A stretch of 64,000 nucleotides of DNA, taken from the NCBI GenBank assembly GCA_930367205.1, contig OV884009.1, positions 106,351,189 to 106,415,188 on the forward strand, in the 5' to 3' direction. Each line of letters opens with the position of its first letter. The stretch's first letter is position 1. Shown in pieces: positions 22,538-33,145 of this stretch. Origin of the DNA: Acanthosoma haemorrhoidale. Taxonomy: Eukaryota; Arthropoda; Insecta; Hemiptera; Acanthosomatidae. The notes under the pieces are model-generated. The model saw nothing but the letters and a program-made list of their open reading frames with translations. It did no database searches and was not told the origin of the DNA. Made by a program: the position numbers and the translations under genes.

Positions 22538-25018
22538 TTAAGAACTGCCAAGTATCCTTGTGAAAATATGGGTAGGGTACCCATGTAACAAACGACTGAT
22601 CACTCAAAGACATTTCAAATGAACTCAATCACACATGTACATTCTGCGGTTTAGGGTAGTTTTTTGTTGTTTTTTTTCTTTCAATTTCATGTTTTATCCT
22701 TATTGCCAAACTATGCCAAAGTGTTTGGGTAATTTTAACATGATTTCTTGGCATTTGATTGCTTATTTTTTGGCTACTAATAATGTTTTCTCTAGGCTAG
22801 ATTTAATTGGTTTTTGTTGTTATATAGCAATATTATGTACAAGAAATGTAAAATTTATCTGCATCGATTAAAATTTTGTATTTAACTTAACTCAGTAAAG
22901 AAAAATGTTTTATATACATAACTTAAATTCTAACTACTAAAAGTATTTGTTGAAACATTCAAATGTTTAGTAAAAAACAAAATTAGGAAAGATGCCATTC
23001 TCCTATTACCCTAATACAGGCCAATTATTTTTGGTAATTATATTGAATATATGTAATGTAATAAACACACATTTAAACATCATAAGATGTCCAATTGTAA
23101 TTACAGTAAATAAATAGACTTATAATAATGAAATAAAGTTTTAAATGTAAATGATTTTACATAATAAAAAGTCTTGAGGAGGTAATGAAATGTTTTAGAT
23201 ATACAACAAACATGTTTGTGGACTAGAACTATTGGCCATGGTTCAATAAAACTGTATGAAGACCAAAAATAATACTGATTGAAGATTCGAGTATGGCTAA
23301 TAGGCAGTATACTGGAGGTGACTAATTTGTATAAATGTTCTTACATGGCTGTGAAAATTTGACTTATAGTAGGAAATGTTTATTAGGAAATAAATTATCT
23401 TGTGGCTGTGGCTAGATAAATATTATAACTAATGTACTGAAAGGTTAATGATAGAGAATACGTGGTTGAGGATTCTTCTGTCCGCCAGCAGTGCAATCTT
23501 CTTCACTAGGGCAACAGACTTCCTCACAATCTGGCTAATTAGGCTGTTAGTCCCCAAAGTGCACTGTGGTGTGTTGAAAAAACAACATTTTTACATGGCC
23601 AACAGGATACTGCATACTGCCAGAAGGTCCTCGTATTCTCCATCATTAGTGTGCATCTTATAATATTCTTGTAATTTACTTTATTTTCCAAATTAAAAAA
23701 AAATAGTTAAATCAAAATATCTATCTCATTATTATACTTGGTTTTTATTGGATTTTTTTTATATTTAGCATGAATATAATTTATGAGCTAAATACATATA
23801 AGTATATACTATTATTTCCAAAATTTACTTATTTTTCTTTACTATGCACATACTATCTTGTTACAATATTAAATAATTCAACTGCAAATATATTACCAAG
23901 ATTTAGTTTCTTAATAAGCATAGAACAACTTCATGACTGCATTAAATCTAGAAGGGAGTGACAATTCAAATTTTAATAATGTTTGATTACAGTTTTATTA
24001 TCAGTTAATGGATGTAAGAATTCAATATTTTTTAAATAAACCTCATCTCATACCAAAAGCTACAAGCAATCAGTTTCATTGAAGTGCAATTGAACATCTT
24101 AATTATTGTGTTTTATATGGATTGCAGACAGTAGCTATTTTTACTCCACATTATGTTATTATTTAATTGTTGAAAGTAAAATATATTGACAACAGTAATT
24201 GAGCTAATAAATGGATGGCAAAATATCTGTTCAAATAAAACATATAAATTCTTATTTCATCTTTTACCCACATTATTAAATTTTCTTCAGAAATTATTGC
24301 TAGCTCTAAAGAAAGTAACAACTTAGCAAGAAAATTATAATAAATAGACATATTTGAATCAAGCCTAGACAACTTTGAAATGTGAGTACTAAAAAGAAAT
24401 TTAATTGCTTATACAATATGTTACTTAAACCTATCTCAACGTGTATTTGTAACTAGTTTGTAAATTAAAAATGAAATTTTAATTTATTATTTATTAAATT
24501 ATTTTTATAATTATGTCTAGATGATAAATCTTAAATTATAATCTTGTTGAGTGGTATTTCCTTCAAAGTTGTGAGTAGTGATTAGTTTCTTTATTTTGAA
24601 AGGCTTGTTCAAAATAATGGAAAATTTCAATGTATTTGGTGGTTGACGAAGTCTATGAGACTCAAACTTAAAATGTAAACAATGGGGTTTACTGAATTTA
24701 AATCAAACCATTATATATAATAATATATAGTTAAATGTAAATTATTTGTTATTTAAATAATATTAACTGCATAAAACAGAAAAATGTATGATTTTATTTT
24801 GTAAAGATATTACGTAAGTTGTATTTTATAAGTTAAGTAAAAATAAATTATTTATACAATAATATTTATTTATTATTTGGTATTGGAGTGGATGTGCAAC
24901 CACCATCAACTAAATCATTCATTTCATTGATCCATTTACTTCATTAATTTTTCTTTTGTGCGAAAATCACAAGTATATTGTAATATTTACTTATAGCCTG
25001 AAAAAAAAAATCAATAAG
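22538..25018. other. Kazal 3' UTR and intergenic sequence
   Basis: No further gene was recognised. Candidate polyadenylation signals AATAAA lie at 23060-23065, 23109-23114 and 23132-23137, the last followed by AT-rich sequence. Which one is used cannot be told. A slightly GC-richer patch at 23,450-23,650 has a short open frame without a recognised family. Confidence 0.55.
23132..23137 (+). promoter_or_regulatory. candidate polyadenylation signal of the Kazal gene
   Basis: AATAAA, about 600 bases after the stop codon, the third such word in this stretch. The assignment is positional only. Confidence 0.3.
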
Positions 25019-25570
25019 CCCCACGTTGGGTAGCTATTTTTTCGTGTTTTGTTAATTTACTAATAATAAACGAAATGTATTTAAACTTTTAAACTTATGA
25101 TTTATTATATCTCAGGAGGGTCCTTGACAACCAAACATTTACATAAAATAAATACAAATAAAACGTACTGTTTTTTGAGTTCTTCACAATTTTTCCGTTT
25201 CGACTAGACTTGCTGGAGCGAGACTTGGGGTAGAGCCCAAGTAATGTGTTTTCTTGATCCCAACACTCCAACTATAATGCTGCTTTGATAGCCTGTAGAT
25301 TCTCCCAATCTCGAGTAATGCTTTAAGTATAGGTATGGGTAAATACGAGGATATGAGGAAATACAAGGAAATGAAATAAGAGAAAATATGATGTACATAT
25401 GAATGTGAGGTGATGATATGAGGGCCCTTATGACATATATCATTAACTATCTCAAACACCTCTCTTTTCAAGCAATTCTAAACAATTGACAACCTCTCCT
25501 TTAAAGCATCTCTAAAAACTGAATTCCCAGCTTTCTTCTCACCTATTCCAGTTACTGACAAACCTCCCAG
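25019..25570 (-). repeat. possible LTR with primer-binding-like site
   Basis: Read on the minus strand, a region beginning about TGTCAGTAACTGG (25,560) runs to CACGAAAAAATAGC and is followed by TACCCAACGTGGGGC (25,034-25,019). The CCCAACGTGGGGC core matches the primer-binding sites of many insect Ty3/gypsy elements whose full form begins TGGCGCCCAACG. The first bases here are changed. A polyadenylation word lies inside. No gag follows, so if genuine it is a solo or degraded LTR. An open frame of 95 codons (25184-25471) inside it is not recognisable. Confidence 0.3.
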
Positions 25571-26057
25571 CTGTTCCATTCACTTGTTTGAAATTAAACT
25601 TTTTATAATTTATTTTAAAAATTACACCTTCTCAAGTTCTCTCAAATTACACCTTAAAAATAACATTAAAATATATAAGTAAAATTTCACATAAAATGCA
25701 TCCTAATTTTATCAAATCAGGGCTTATCAAGATTGATAGCTAACCTGTCACACAAATTGAAAATCCCTGTGATTGGCAAGTAATATTTAAGTAAACTTGT
25801 GTTTACATTGAACTGAATGATTGTATCATAAAGTAAGCATCTGCACCTCAACCTGTCATTTGAAGTAGTTAAATCATTAATCCTTACTACTTTTAAAACA
25901 AAACATTTACAATTTGATCTCTGCTAATTAAAACAATATAAATAAAACTGTTATTTCCCCCGTTTTACCTTTCAAATTTAAATGAATTTAGAAAATTAAA
26001 AGAAGCCTTTCACAACTATAAAACTGAATAATAATATAACTAAAAAATCTGGGAGGG
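25571..26057. other. intergenic, no gene
   Basis: AT-rich, no recognisable feature. Confidence 0.55.
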
Positions 26058-26879
26058 CTAAATTATTCCAATGTGTCTACAAATTATAGCAGTTGCTCTG
26101 TTCCTCTTGTTACCGAAGGTGGTTTGGTTGATCCGCCTCATCTGTAGTTTGGAGAACACGAACCGTATGCAATAGGTGGTAAAGTTGTACTTTGCGGGAC
26201 ATGGGATCACAGAATACAGGACTAGCAGATGGTCAATCGTCATTCCGTCACAATCGTTCAGTCACTAAGTCCAGGGTCTCACAATTGTTTATCTTGAGCG
26301 GCTGTTTTGTGAGCAGGAGATCTAGGGTGGAGGTCAGTCTACTGTTTTGTCTGTGACAAAAAGTATAGTTCTGGGGGTGAACGACAGTAAAAGGTGCCTT
26401 TACCAATTTTATTACCACTGTGTTCATGGTGGCATTATTCCACAGAGGATAATTCAAGTGTCCGATAACCCAGTGGTTGTTTTTCTTAGCAAACTCTTTC
26501 AGAAGAGCTGAGAACTCTTGGAGGAGGGATGCCCTCGATCTCTTATACAAGGCAGTGAGATAAATGGGTGTCCCCAGGTTTATCTTGATCGTGAAGTGGT
26601 GGAGCCTAACATCAAAAGTTGTCTTTGGCTCCGCACTTTCATCCATGTGGTGCCGTGTCGTATAGCCACCAGAACTCCACCATAGCCATAGGTCCGTTCG
26701 ATGACAACAGAGTAGAACTGTACCCTTACGCTCTGGTTCACAATTCTTGTGTCCGTGAGCACGAAGATGTCTGGTGTGGAGATCGATATTACCGCTTTCA
26801 CTTCTTCAAGTATAGTCATCAGACCATCAACATTGGAGTCAAGCATTTTGTACTTACTCATGGCGTACCAATTGAGCAA
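26058..26879 (-). pseudogene. LINE ORF2 relic: AP-type endonuclease domain (second jockey-like family)
   Basis: Two minus-strand frames (26580-26879 and 26248-26646) plus a tail to about 26,060 make up an apurinic-type endonuclease, the domain that nicks target DNA in non-LTR elements. The first has NVDGLMTILEEVKAVI, then TPDIFVLTDTRI (ET-like motif with Asp replacing Glu) and YGYGGVLVAIR. The second has VIGHLNYPLWNN in place of GDFNAxHxxWN, so the catalytic Asp is lost, and TSTLDLLLTK. TIDHLLVLYSV near 26,215 stands for SDHxPV. The frames overlap by frameshift. The RT that should follow is absent below 26,060, so the copy is truncated or deleted there. Confidence 0.75.
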
Positions 26880-28026
26880 ATACGGTGTGCGGTGTGGACA
26901 TAAATTCCCTGATCATAGTCTCAAGAATCGATAACCAGTGCGGAAGGTTTGGGGCGTCGCGACGTGACGATTGTCCAGTGGTGACTTCTCCTGTGAAGTT
27001 TGGTGTAGTGGTGGGCGGCTGTAGGGTCCTGCTCCCAGCGGGCTGCTGTCGGTGCTGGACCGGTGGTGGTTTCTCTATCTGCTCCTGCTTTTTCTTCTGG
27101 TCAGCTGTGGCTTGTACCTTTTGTTGGCAGGGGAACGCTCTGTACGAGGCCACTTGGGGACCACCACAGTTGGGAGCACTTTGCCTCCTGTACTCTGTCG
27201 CATTCGCGTGATTCATGCGCCTGTCAGCAACGGACGTAGGCATTATTTTGGCCCAGATGTTCTTTGAGTGGACAAACTCTTGACATCGATGGCATTGTGG
27301 CATGCCTTGTTGCTATTGATAGGGTACCACCCTAAAAAGTGTATGATTGATGCACTTATTATCTTGAGGTCCTCAAATTTTCTCGTTGGCACCACCGTCA
27401 CTAGGATAGGGAGGATCTTAGTTTTGCCGCCATTTCCATCTGTCTTTCTTAGGCACCAGCCATCCAAGACTCCTGGCGCGTCTGTTATTGTCTCTTTGAT
27501 AATGTTGAATTCTTCATTTATCCCCATTATAAAACATTTCTTCACTCGCTGGTCTCCTCGAGAGGCGTAGGTGTGGTGGGGAGTTTCTTCCTGTTTTAGC
27601 ACCACCAATAAATAACCTTTGGCGATCGCCCTCTGTGTCTACGAACACCACGACCCCCATTTGAAAGAACCGAAAGCTGAACGACGAAATCCCAAGTTTC
27701 GTCAACCTCGCCCGGGTGGCTGTGGTAGGCTCGGGAATGGATAGTACAACCTGCGTGTGCCCGTGGAACAGATTATTATCGTCGCTAAGGCTAGCTGGGC
27801 TTTCTTGTTCGAAAAATTTTCTGTATTGGGGCACTATCCCCATCAGCGGTGACACTACTTCACTGTAACACTTAATTATTAAAATTTTTACCTTAGGAAA
27901 GGCGTCACCTATGATGTAAAGACTACTGCAATGCGGTAAAATGGCTGCGTCAAGCTGGTGGGTGGCGGGTTCACTACACAGACGATCTATACTTCTCAAA
28001 TACTGTATAGCTAATGTGCCCGACAA
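26854..28026 (-). pseudogene. LINE ORF1 relic with PRE_C2HC and zinc knuckles
   Basis: Minus-strand frames 27514-28026, 27243-27608 and 26854-27303 form one broken gag-like protein that would package element RNA. The middle part (KCFIMGINEEFNIIKETITD ... KILPILVTVVPTRKF) fits the PRE_C2HC domain of jockey-clade ORF1 proteins. The next has CHRCQEFVHSKN, in which the His and the last Cys of a CCHC knuckle are displaced, then CGGPQVASYRAFPC, which matches the CxxCGGxHxAxYRGCP knuckle. A basic, Gln-rich and Pro-rich tail overlaps the start of the endonuclease frame, the usual ORF1-ORF2 order. Several frameshifts are present. Confidence 0.8.
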
Positions 28027-28198
28027 TGCATGGTCATTTATTTCCTCCCTCCTTAACCACTAAATTAATATTTTTTACAATTTAAATTATTATTATCAAT
28101 GACATAATTAAGCTTAGGGCTGCTCCATCTACTACAAAATATATGCATTTTAAGGAGTAGGGTAAGAAGTCTGGATTACAATGCGGAACATACAAACT

Positions 28199-28733
28199 AT
28201 TTTAAAAATTAATCCCACATATTAACTTAAAACTAAAACGTTCCTGACTCGACTGCCTTCTGCCATCGATGGCGGGGGTAATCATGTTAAACACGGGGTT
28301 TGTCATATATTGCAAAGAATCGAAGAATTTTATATGTCCACGGCGAATGAGTTCATCCACCGTAGGCAGCTCATAATCTTCGTGGAGCTCACTGTTTCTC
28401 CGCTGCTGGAATGTAATATGTCGGACCACTTTCATGAGTAACCCGTTCTGAAACTATTGGAGTCGTTTCAGTCAAATGACTGAAAGGTGGTGCACCATAC
28501 AGCACGAAGGCCTGAGTATACTCTTATAAATCATAAGCTTTAGGCGCAGTGATAAATTGGGGGAAGTCAGCAAAATGGCAACGAAACCGGAGGAGTCCAC
28601 TTTTATGCTCAAATATACAAGACTTAATATTGAAACCTGAACCTTGTCTGGAAACCTTAATCTTGTCTGTAAAAAGGTTGGCACAACACTGGCAAAGATG
28701 ACGAAAAGAATTTTGCATCACCTTCAGTAACAA
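28199..28733 (-). pseudogene. LINE ORF2 C-terminal relic (thumb and tail)
   Basis: Minus-strand pieces. At 28472-28684, SLRLKLMIYKSILRPSCCMV matches the RT thumb motif KLxIYKxILRPxxxYG. At 28202-28435 the frame carries RRNSELHEDYELPTVDELIR and FFDSLQYMTNPVF, then the natural end near 28,199. This C-terminus lies directly upstream, in reading direction, of the ORF1 start at 28,026, so 3' end and 5' start meet head-to-tail across about 170 bases. Confidence 0.7.
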
Positions 28734-29360
28734 AACATGGATGTACTAGGATAAGGATCTTTCAGTAGGAAACTTAGTTATTGTGAATAAATCAAACACT
28801 CCACCTTTACATTGGCCCCTTGTAAGAGCGAAGGGTTCCTGGCAAAGATGTAGTCGCACGCGTCGTCACACTCCGTCTAGCTTCCAGATTATTTCTCAAA
28901 CGACCAGCTGCTAAAATGATTTCCTCAAATCCTTTAATTTTCCCTTCAGCAAATGTAGAAGCTTAGGAAATTCTAGAGAGAATTTGGTGGGTGCGATGTG
29001 CAGGATACACATTTTAAATAAAATTAGTTTTATGCGCCATCATAATTGTAAGTGTAATTAGAGTCCGTGCAGTGATTGTGTCTGTGTTCCCATCCCTCTC
29101 GCTTAGGTTGAAAGACATTGAATGCTAAATACGTGTAGGCAACACTAAGTAACACTATAACGATAAAATGCGTTCGTAATATTTGAAAATGAAAACAAAA
29201 TTTGTTTGGTAGCGAGAATAACTTGTCAATAAAAATTTCGCCCTTATGAGCTTGGGATAGAGACTGAAAGACTGTAAATTACATAAATATAGAAAATGAT
29301 ACTTAAAGGTGACTCTCCAATTCCACGCCGAAGCTAAATTTCTAAATTTGTACACGTAAA
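28734..29360. other. no gene recognised
   Basis: A mixed-composition stretch between the - strand LINE and the + strand gypsy element. No motif was found, and no 5' LTR for the gypsy element is visible here. Confidence 0.5.
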
Positions 29361-29370
29361 ATTTCTTGAT

Positions 29371-29586
29371 TGTACACGTTGTGGGCAGAAACACTCAAAG
29401 AATCGTTGCCCTGCGTTTGGCCAAAAGTGTTACAAATGCAATAAAATTGGGCATTGGGCTACAATGTGTGGTAGAGGAGTGAAAAAAGTTGAAAATGTGG
29501 GTGTTTCTGATCACAATGGGGCATTTGATGATTTTGGCATTGGTTCCATTAAAATAAATCAAATTAATAAAAACAAAATACTGTGA
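29371..29586 (+). pseudogene. Ty3/gypsy gag C-terminus: paired zinc knuckles
   Basis: The + strand reads CTRCGQKHSKNRCPAFGQKC then YKCNKIGHWATMC. These are two adjacent CCHC-type knuckles in the arrangement of K02A2.6-type insect gypsy elements. They bind element RNA in the virus-like particle. The frame ends at TGA 29584-29586 and the protease follows in a different frame. The rest of gag is missing upstream, so the element is 5'-truncated at about 29,360. Confidence 0.85.
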
Positions 29587-29590
29587 ATGG

Positions 29591-31228
29591 TTGGAAAATA
29601 TAGAAATTAATGGAAAATTAATTTTGTTCAAATTAGATACTGGCTCCGAAACCAATGTTATATCATTGCATTTGCTAAAAAATGAGTTAGGAATGAGCAA
29701 CTCTGATGTTTCCAATACTAGCACTGTGTTGGAGGCATTTGGGGGGTTCAAAATAAAACCTATTGGTGCAATTAAGTTGAAAATTAATTATCAGAATAAA
29801 TGTTGTACAACAGAATTTGTAGTTCTTGAGGAAAATGTAGGTTTTCCAATTCTGGGACTCAGAACATGTTTGGATTTAAATTTAATTAAAAAAGTAGAAG
29901 ATATCAAAACTACAAATTTCTCAAAATTTCTGGAGCAAAATAATGATGGTTTAGGTTGCTTTCCAGACTTGTGTTCATTAAAATTGAAAGAGGGTGCTAT
30001 TCCAAAATCAAGCCCTGCTCGCAGAGTTCCATTTAAAATTAAAGATAGACTAATAGAGACCCTGATAAACTTAGAAAAAAATAAGGTTATTGCAAAGGTT
30101 GAGAGCCCAGGAGAATGGGTCAATAATATTGTCATAGTGGAAAAGCATGACTCACCATAGCGAATTTGTATAGACCCTCAACAATTAAATAAATATCTAA
30201 TTAGAGATTACTATGAAATCCCAACAATCGAGTATATATCTGTCAAGCTAGCCAATAAAAAAATTTTCTGTCTCTTTGATTTGAAACAGGGTTTTCATCA
30301 ATTGGTTTTGGATGAGGCTTCTAGTGATTTGTGCTCATTCATTACCCCTTTTGGACTTTATAAATATCTCAGAGCACCATTCGGGTTATCAGTGTTACCT
30401 GAATGCTTTCAAAAATTGACCCAAAAGTATTTTGGCCATTTGCAAGGTGTCACAGTTTACTTTGATGATATTCTGTGTGCTGCAGAATCAGAGGAGGAAT
30501 TGCAGGGAATCATGAATGATGTTGTGGGTGTGGCTCGAAAATATAATATTAGATTCAACCCAGAAAAAGTTCAATATTTCGTTAAAGAGGTTAAATTCCT
30601 AGGGTTCTTGTTTAGTGAACATGGGCATAAGCCGGATCCAGACCGGATCCGTGTTATTAATGAGCTAAAAGTACCACGTAACGTTAAGGAACTACAAAAA
30701 ATGTTAGGAATGGTGAATTTTCTACGCAGCCACTTACCGAACTTTTCTCAGGTTTTGTCTCCCTTCCGCCTGTTGCTAAAAAAGGGGTCAGAATGATTAT
30801 GGACCTCACTTCACGATAAGAAGTTTCTTGAATTTAAGGAACTTCTTGGCAATGCAACATTGAGTACTAAAAAAGTAGAAATCCAAGCTGATGCTAGTAA
30901 GGATACCCTGGGTTGTGCACTTTTTCAAGAAGGTAGACCTATCCTCTTTGCTAGTAGGTCATTGACAGATTGTGAATGCAATTATGCTCAGATTGAAAAG
31001 GAAATGCTTGCTGTTGTTATTGCGTTCACCAAGTTCCACAAATATGTATATGGTCATTCCAGTGTTACAGTTTTTTCTGATCAATCGCCACTGACATCTA
31101 TTTTTACAAAGGATATAAGTAAGATAGTTAACAATCGAATAAAACGAATGAGATTGAAATTGTTGCCTTATCAGTTTGAATTAAAGTATCTGAAAATTCA
31201 TGTATATCGCAGATTTTTTATCGCGTAA
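29591..31228 (+). pseudogene. Ty3/gypsy pol: protease, reverse transcriptase, RNase H
   Basis: A single reading frame from 29,591 to about 31,195 is broken only by TAG at 30,158-30,160 and TGA at 30,794-30,796. The protease has LDTGSETNVIS (aspartic DTG intact). The RT has VNNIVIVEK, FDLKQGFHQL and the catalytic YFDDIL, all present, and FLGFLFSEHGHK follows. RNase H has QADASKDTLGCAL, then NYAQIEKEMLA and VFSDQSPL, so Asp, Glu and Asp are present. Near 31,195 a frameshift moves the reading into the next frame. The family is K02A2.6-like Ty3/gypsy. Intact catalytic boxes with only two stops suggest a fairly young copy. Confidence 0.9.
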
Positions 31229-31607
31229 TTTTGTCAAATCTGACCTTGATGATGACCCATCTATGCTGGAGAGAGTGCATTGTTTGGGAGCCAAAATCAA
31301 TTTTACGGATGAAAAATACTCTAAGTTTGTAGCTGAAACCCAGCAGGATCCGTCTATTTCACAAATAACTGAATTCTATCGTAATGGTTGGCCGTCAAAA
31401 TTAGAATCCACTGTAGCTCCTGACGTGGTTCATTTTTATAAATTTCGTAATGATATATGTGAAGAAAATGGTTTATTATATTTAGAGAATAGGTTGATTG
31501 TTCCGGTTGCATTGAGGCGGTTTATCCTGGATCTCTTGCATGAGACCCATTTAGGTTTAAACAAAATAAAGAACACAGTTAAGAATTTTTTTATTGGCCA
31601 GGGATAA
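31200..31607 (+). pseudogene. Ty3/gypsy pol: RNase H to integrase linker and HHCC start
   Basis: This continues pol after the frameshift: MYIADFLSRN is the conserved end of the RNase H module. After a linker, LLHETHLGLNKIKNTVKNFF is the first half of the integrase zinc-binding HHCC motif. The frame ends at TAA 31605-31607 because a T-run at 31,585-31,592 appears one base short. The next frame overlaps by four bases (TAATG). Confidence 0.88.
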
Positions 31608-32677
31608 TGTCTGATATCGTAGGTTTGGTGTCGGGTTGTATAGTGTGTCAAACATTTCAAAGGAGTAAGATAAAAGAAGAGCTGCTCCCTCATGATATTC
31701 CGAATATCCCTTTTTATAAGGTTGGGCTTGACATAGCTGAATTCGATAGAAAGAATTTTTTAATCCTTGTTGATTACTACTCCAGATGGGTGGAAGTAAT
31801 TCCTATAAAAGATAAATCCAGGTCAACCATCATAATGTCAATTAAGCCAATTTTTGCGAGATTTGGGATTCCTAGGATCATCATTGCAGACAACAACCCA
31901 TTTGGTTCTGCAGAATTTCGAAATTTTGCTCAACAATGGGCGACAGAAATTAAAACAGTAAGCCCTCATTATCCTCAGAGTAATGGTCTCGCAGAAAAAT
32001 ATGTTGGTATTGTCAAATCTATGTTGAAAAAATGCCAGATTAGCGGCCAAGAGTTTAATTTGTACCTATTAAATTACAGAAGCTCACCAGTGGCAGGTTT
32101 GAATAGTTCTCCTTCTCAATTATTAATGAGTAGGAATCTAAGAACCAAATTACCAATTCGCAATGATGACCTTCTTCCAACAGCTTATGTAAATAATAAT
32201 TTTAGTGGTGCGCAAAAAGATAAGAAGAAACACGTTTATAATAAAGGTTCTAAAACTCCTGATAATTTTGTTGCACAGGAACCTATGCTGGTTCAAAATA
32301 AATTTACTAAGTTATGGGCTCAAGGGTGCATTGTGAAAAAATTAGATTTTCGATCTTATATAGTTGATATTAATTGGAAAAGATACAGGAGAAATTCTAG
32401 GTTTATTAGGAGATTAAAGAAACCACTAATATCTGAGGCAGATTTAAATAAATATAATAAAGATTGTAAACCCCCTTTAGCTGAAACAAATTATAATGAT
32501 GATGATGTAGAATGTAATGAAAATTGTGATGAAAAACTAAATGAAACTCTTGAAGATAATATGCTTGGCCAGGAAGCTGGTAATAATGATAGTGGTAATA
32601 ATTTTGTTAACAACCTTGAAGGTTACCAAACTAGAGCAGGAAGAGTGTTAAGGCGACCGAAAAGATTTCAAGAGTAA
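31607..32677 (+). pseudogene. Ty3/gypsy integrase core and C-terminal domain
   Basis: A 356-codon open frame. CIVCQTF supplies the CC of the zinc finger. The DDE core reads VGLDIAEF (D), IIIADNNPFGS (D) and YPQSNGLAEKYVGIVKSMLK (E), so the catalytic triad is present, though the usual DNGP after the second Asp is DNNP. The C-terminal part (VQNKFTKLWAQGCIVKKLDF, YIVDINWKRYRRNSRFIRR) matches the family's DNA-binding tail. An acidic Asn-rich segment and a basic end (RRPKRFQE) precede TAA at 32,675-32,677. Integrase joins the cDNA to host DNA. Confidence 0.92.
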
Positions 32678-32807
32678 AGATAAGGCCTAATTAGTATCAT
32701 CCTAAGATTGTAATTGTTTTATATGTAATTGTTTTTTTTATTTTAGATTCCTACAGCTATGGTGCTTAGTGATTGAAATGTTTTTTTTAAGTATAAATTA
32801 AGACTTG

Positions 32808-33002
32808 AAGGGGAGGATGTCGGATAGTGTATGTTGTATATTTGAGAATACGGTGACAACAATGTCGTTACCTTTTTGTATGGTTATATGTTGTTGTTAT
32901 AGAGCTGGTTTAGATTCGTAGTTACCATGATCTGTTGTGATGTAATTATGATTAATAAATGTGAATACAAATGTAACAGTTTTGTTTATTTATTAATAGC
33001 CA
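32808..33002 (+). repeat. polypurine tract and 3' LTR of the gypsy element
   Basis: AAGGGGAGGA at 32808-32817 is a polypurine tract directly before TGTCGGATAGTG, a TG start typical of an LTR. The LTR contains AATAAA near 32,955 and probably ends at CACACA near 33,002, giving about 185 bases. The end is inferred. No matching 5' LTR is present in the window. Confidence 0.7.
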
Positions 33003-33145
33003 CACAAAACAATGAATCAAATCAACAGGCTTTTCTCGCACAATTAGTTCAACAAAGTCGTTCTAGCCAAGACTTTCGACCATCGGTTACAAATGTATCT
33101 ATCGTTCCTCATTTCGAAAACTTCAATCATAAGGAAGAGAATAGT
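33003..33145 (+). pseudogene. gypsy gag N-terminal fragment after the LTR
   Basis: Directly after the LTR, the frame reads NNESNQQAFLAQLVQQSR, then VPHFENFNHKEEN. This resembles the beginning of K02A2.6-type Gag (a Gln-rich start, then PxFxxFxxxxE). The open frame 32927-33325 runs from within the LTR into this segment. It implies a second, tandem copy sharing the LTR. It breaks at about 33,145, where sequence in the opposite orientation begins. Confidence 0.5.

Noticed and set aside
26619..27570. Plus-strand open frames of up to 108 codons opposite the LINE
   Set aside because: They are shadows of the minus-strand ORF1 and endonuclease, which carry the family motifs.
29000..29370. 5' LTR of the gypsy element
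   Set aside because: I found no sequence here resembling the 3' LTR at 32,818. The element is 5'-truncated.
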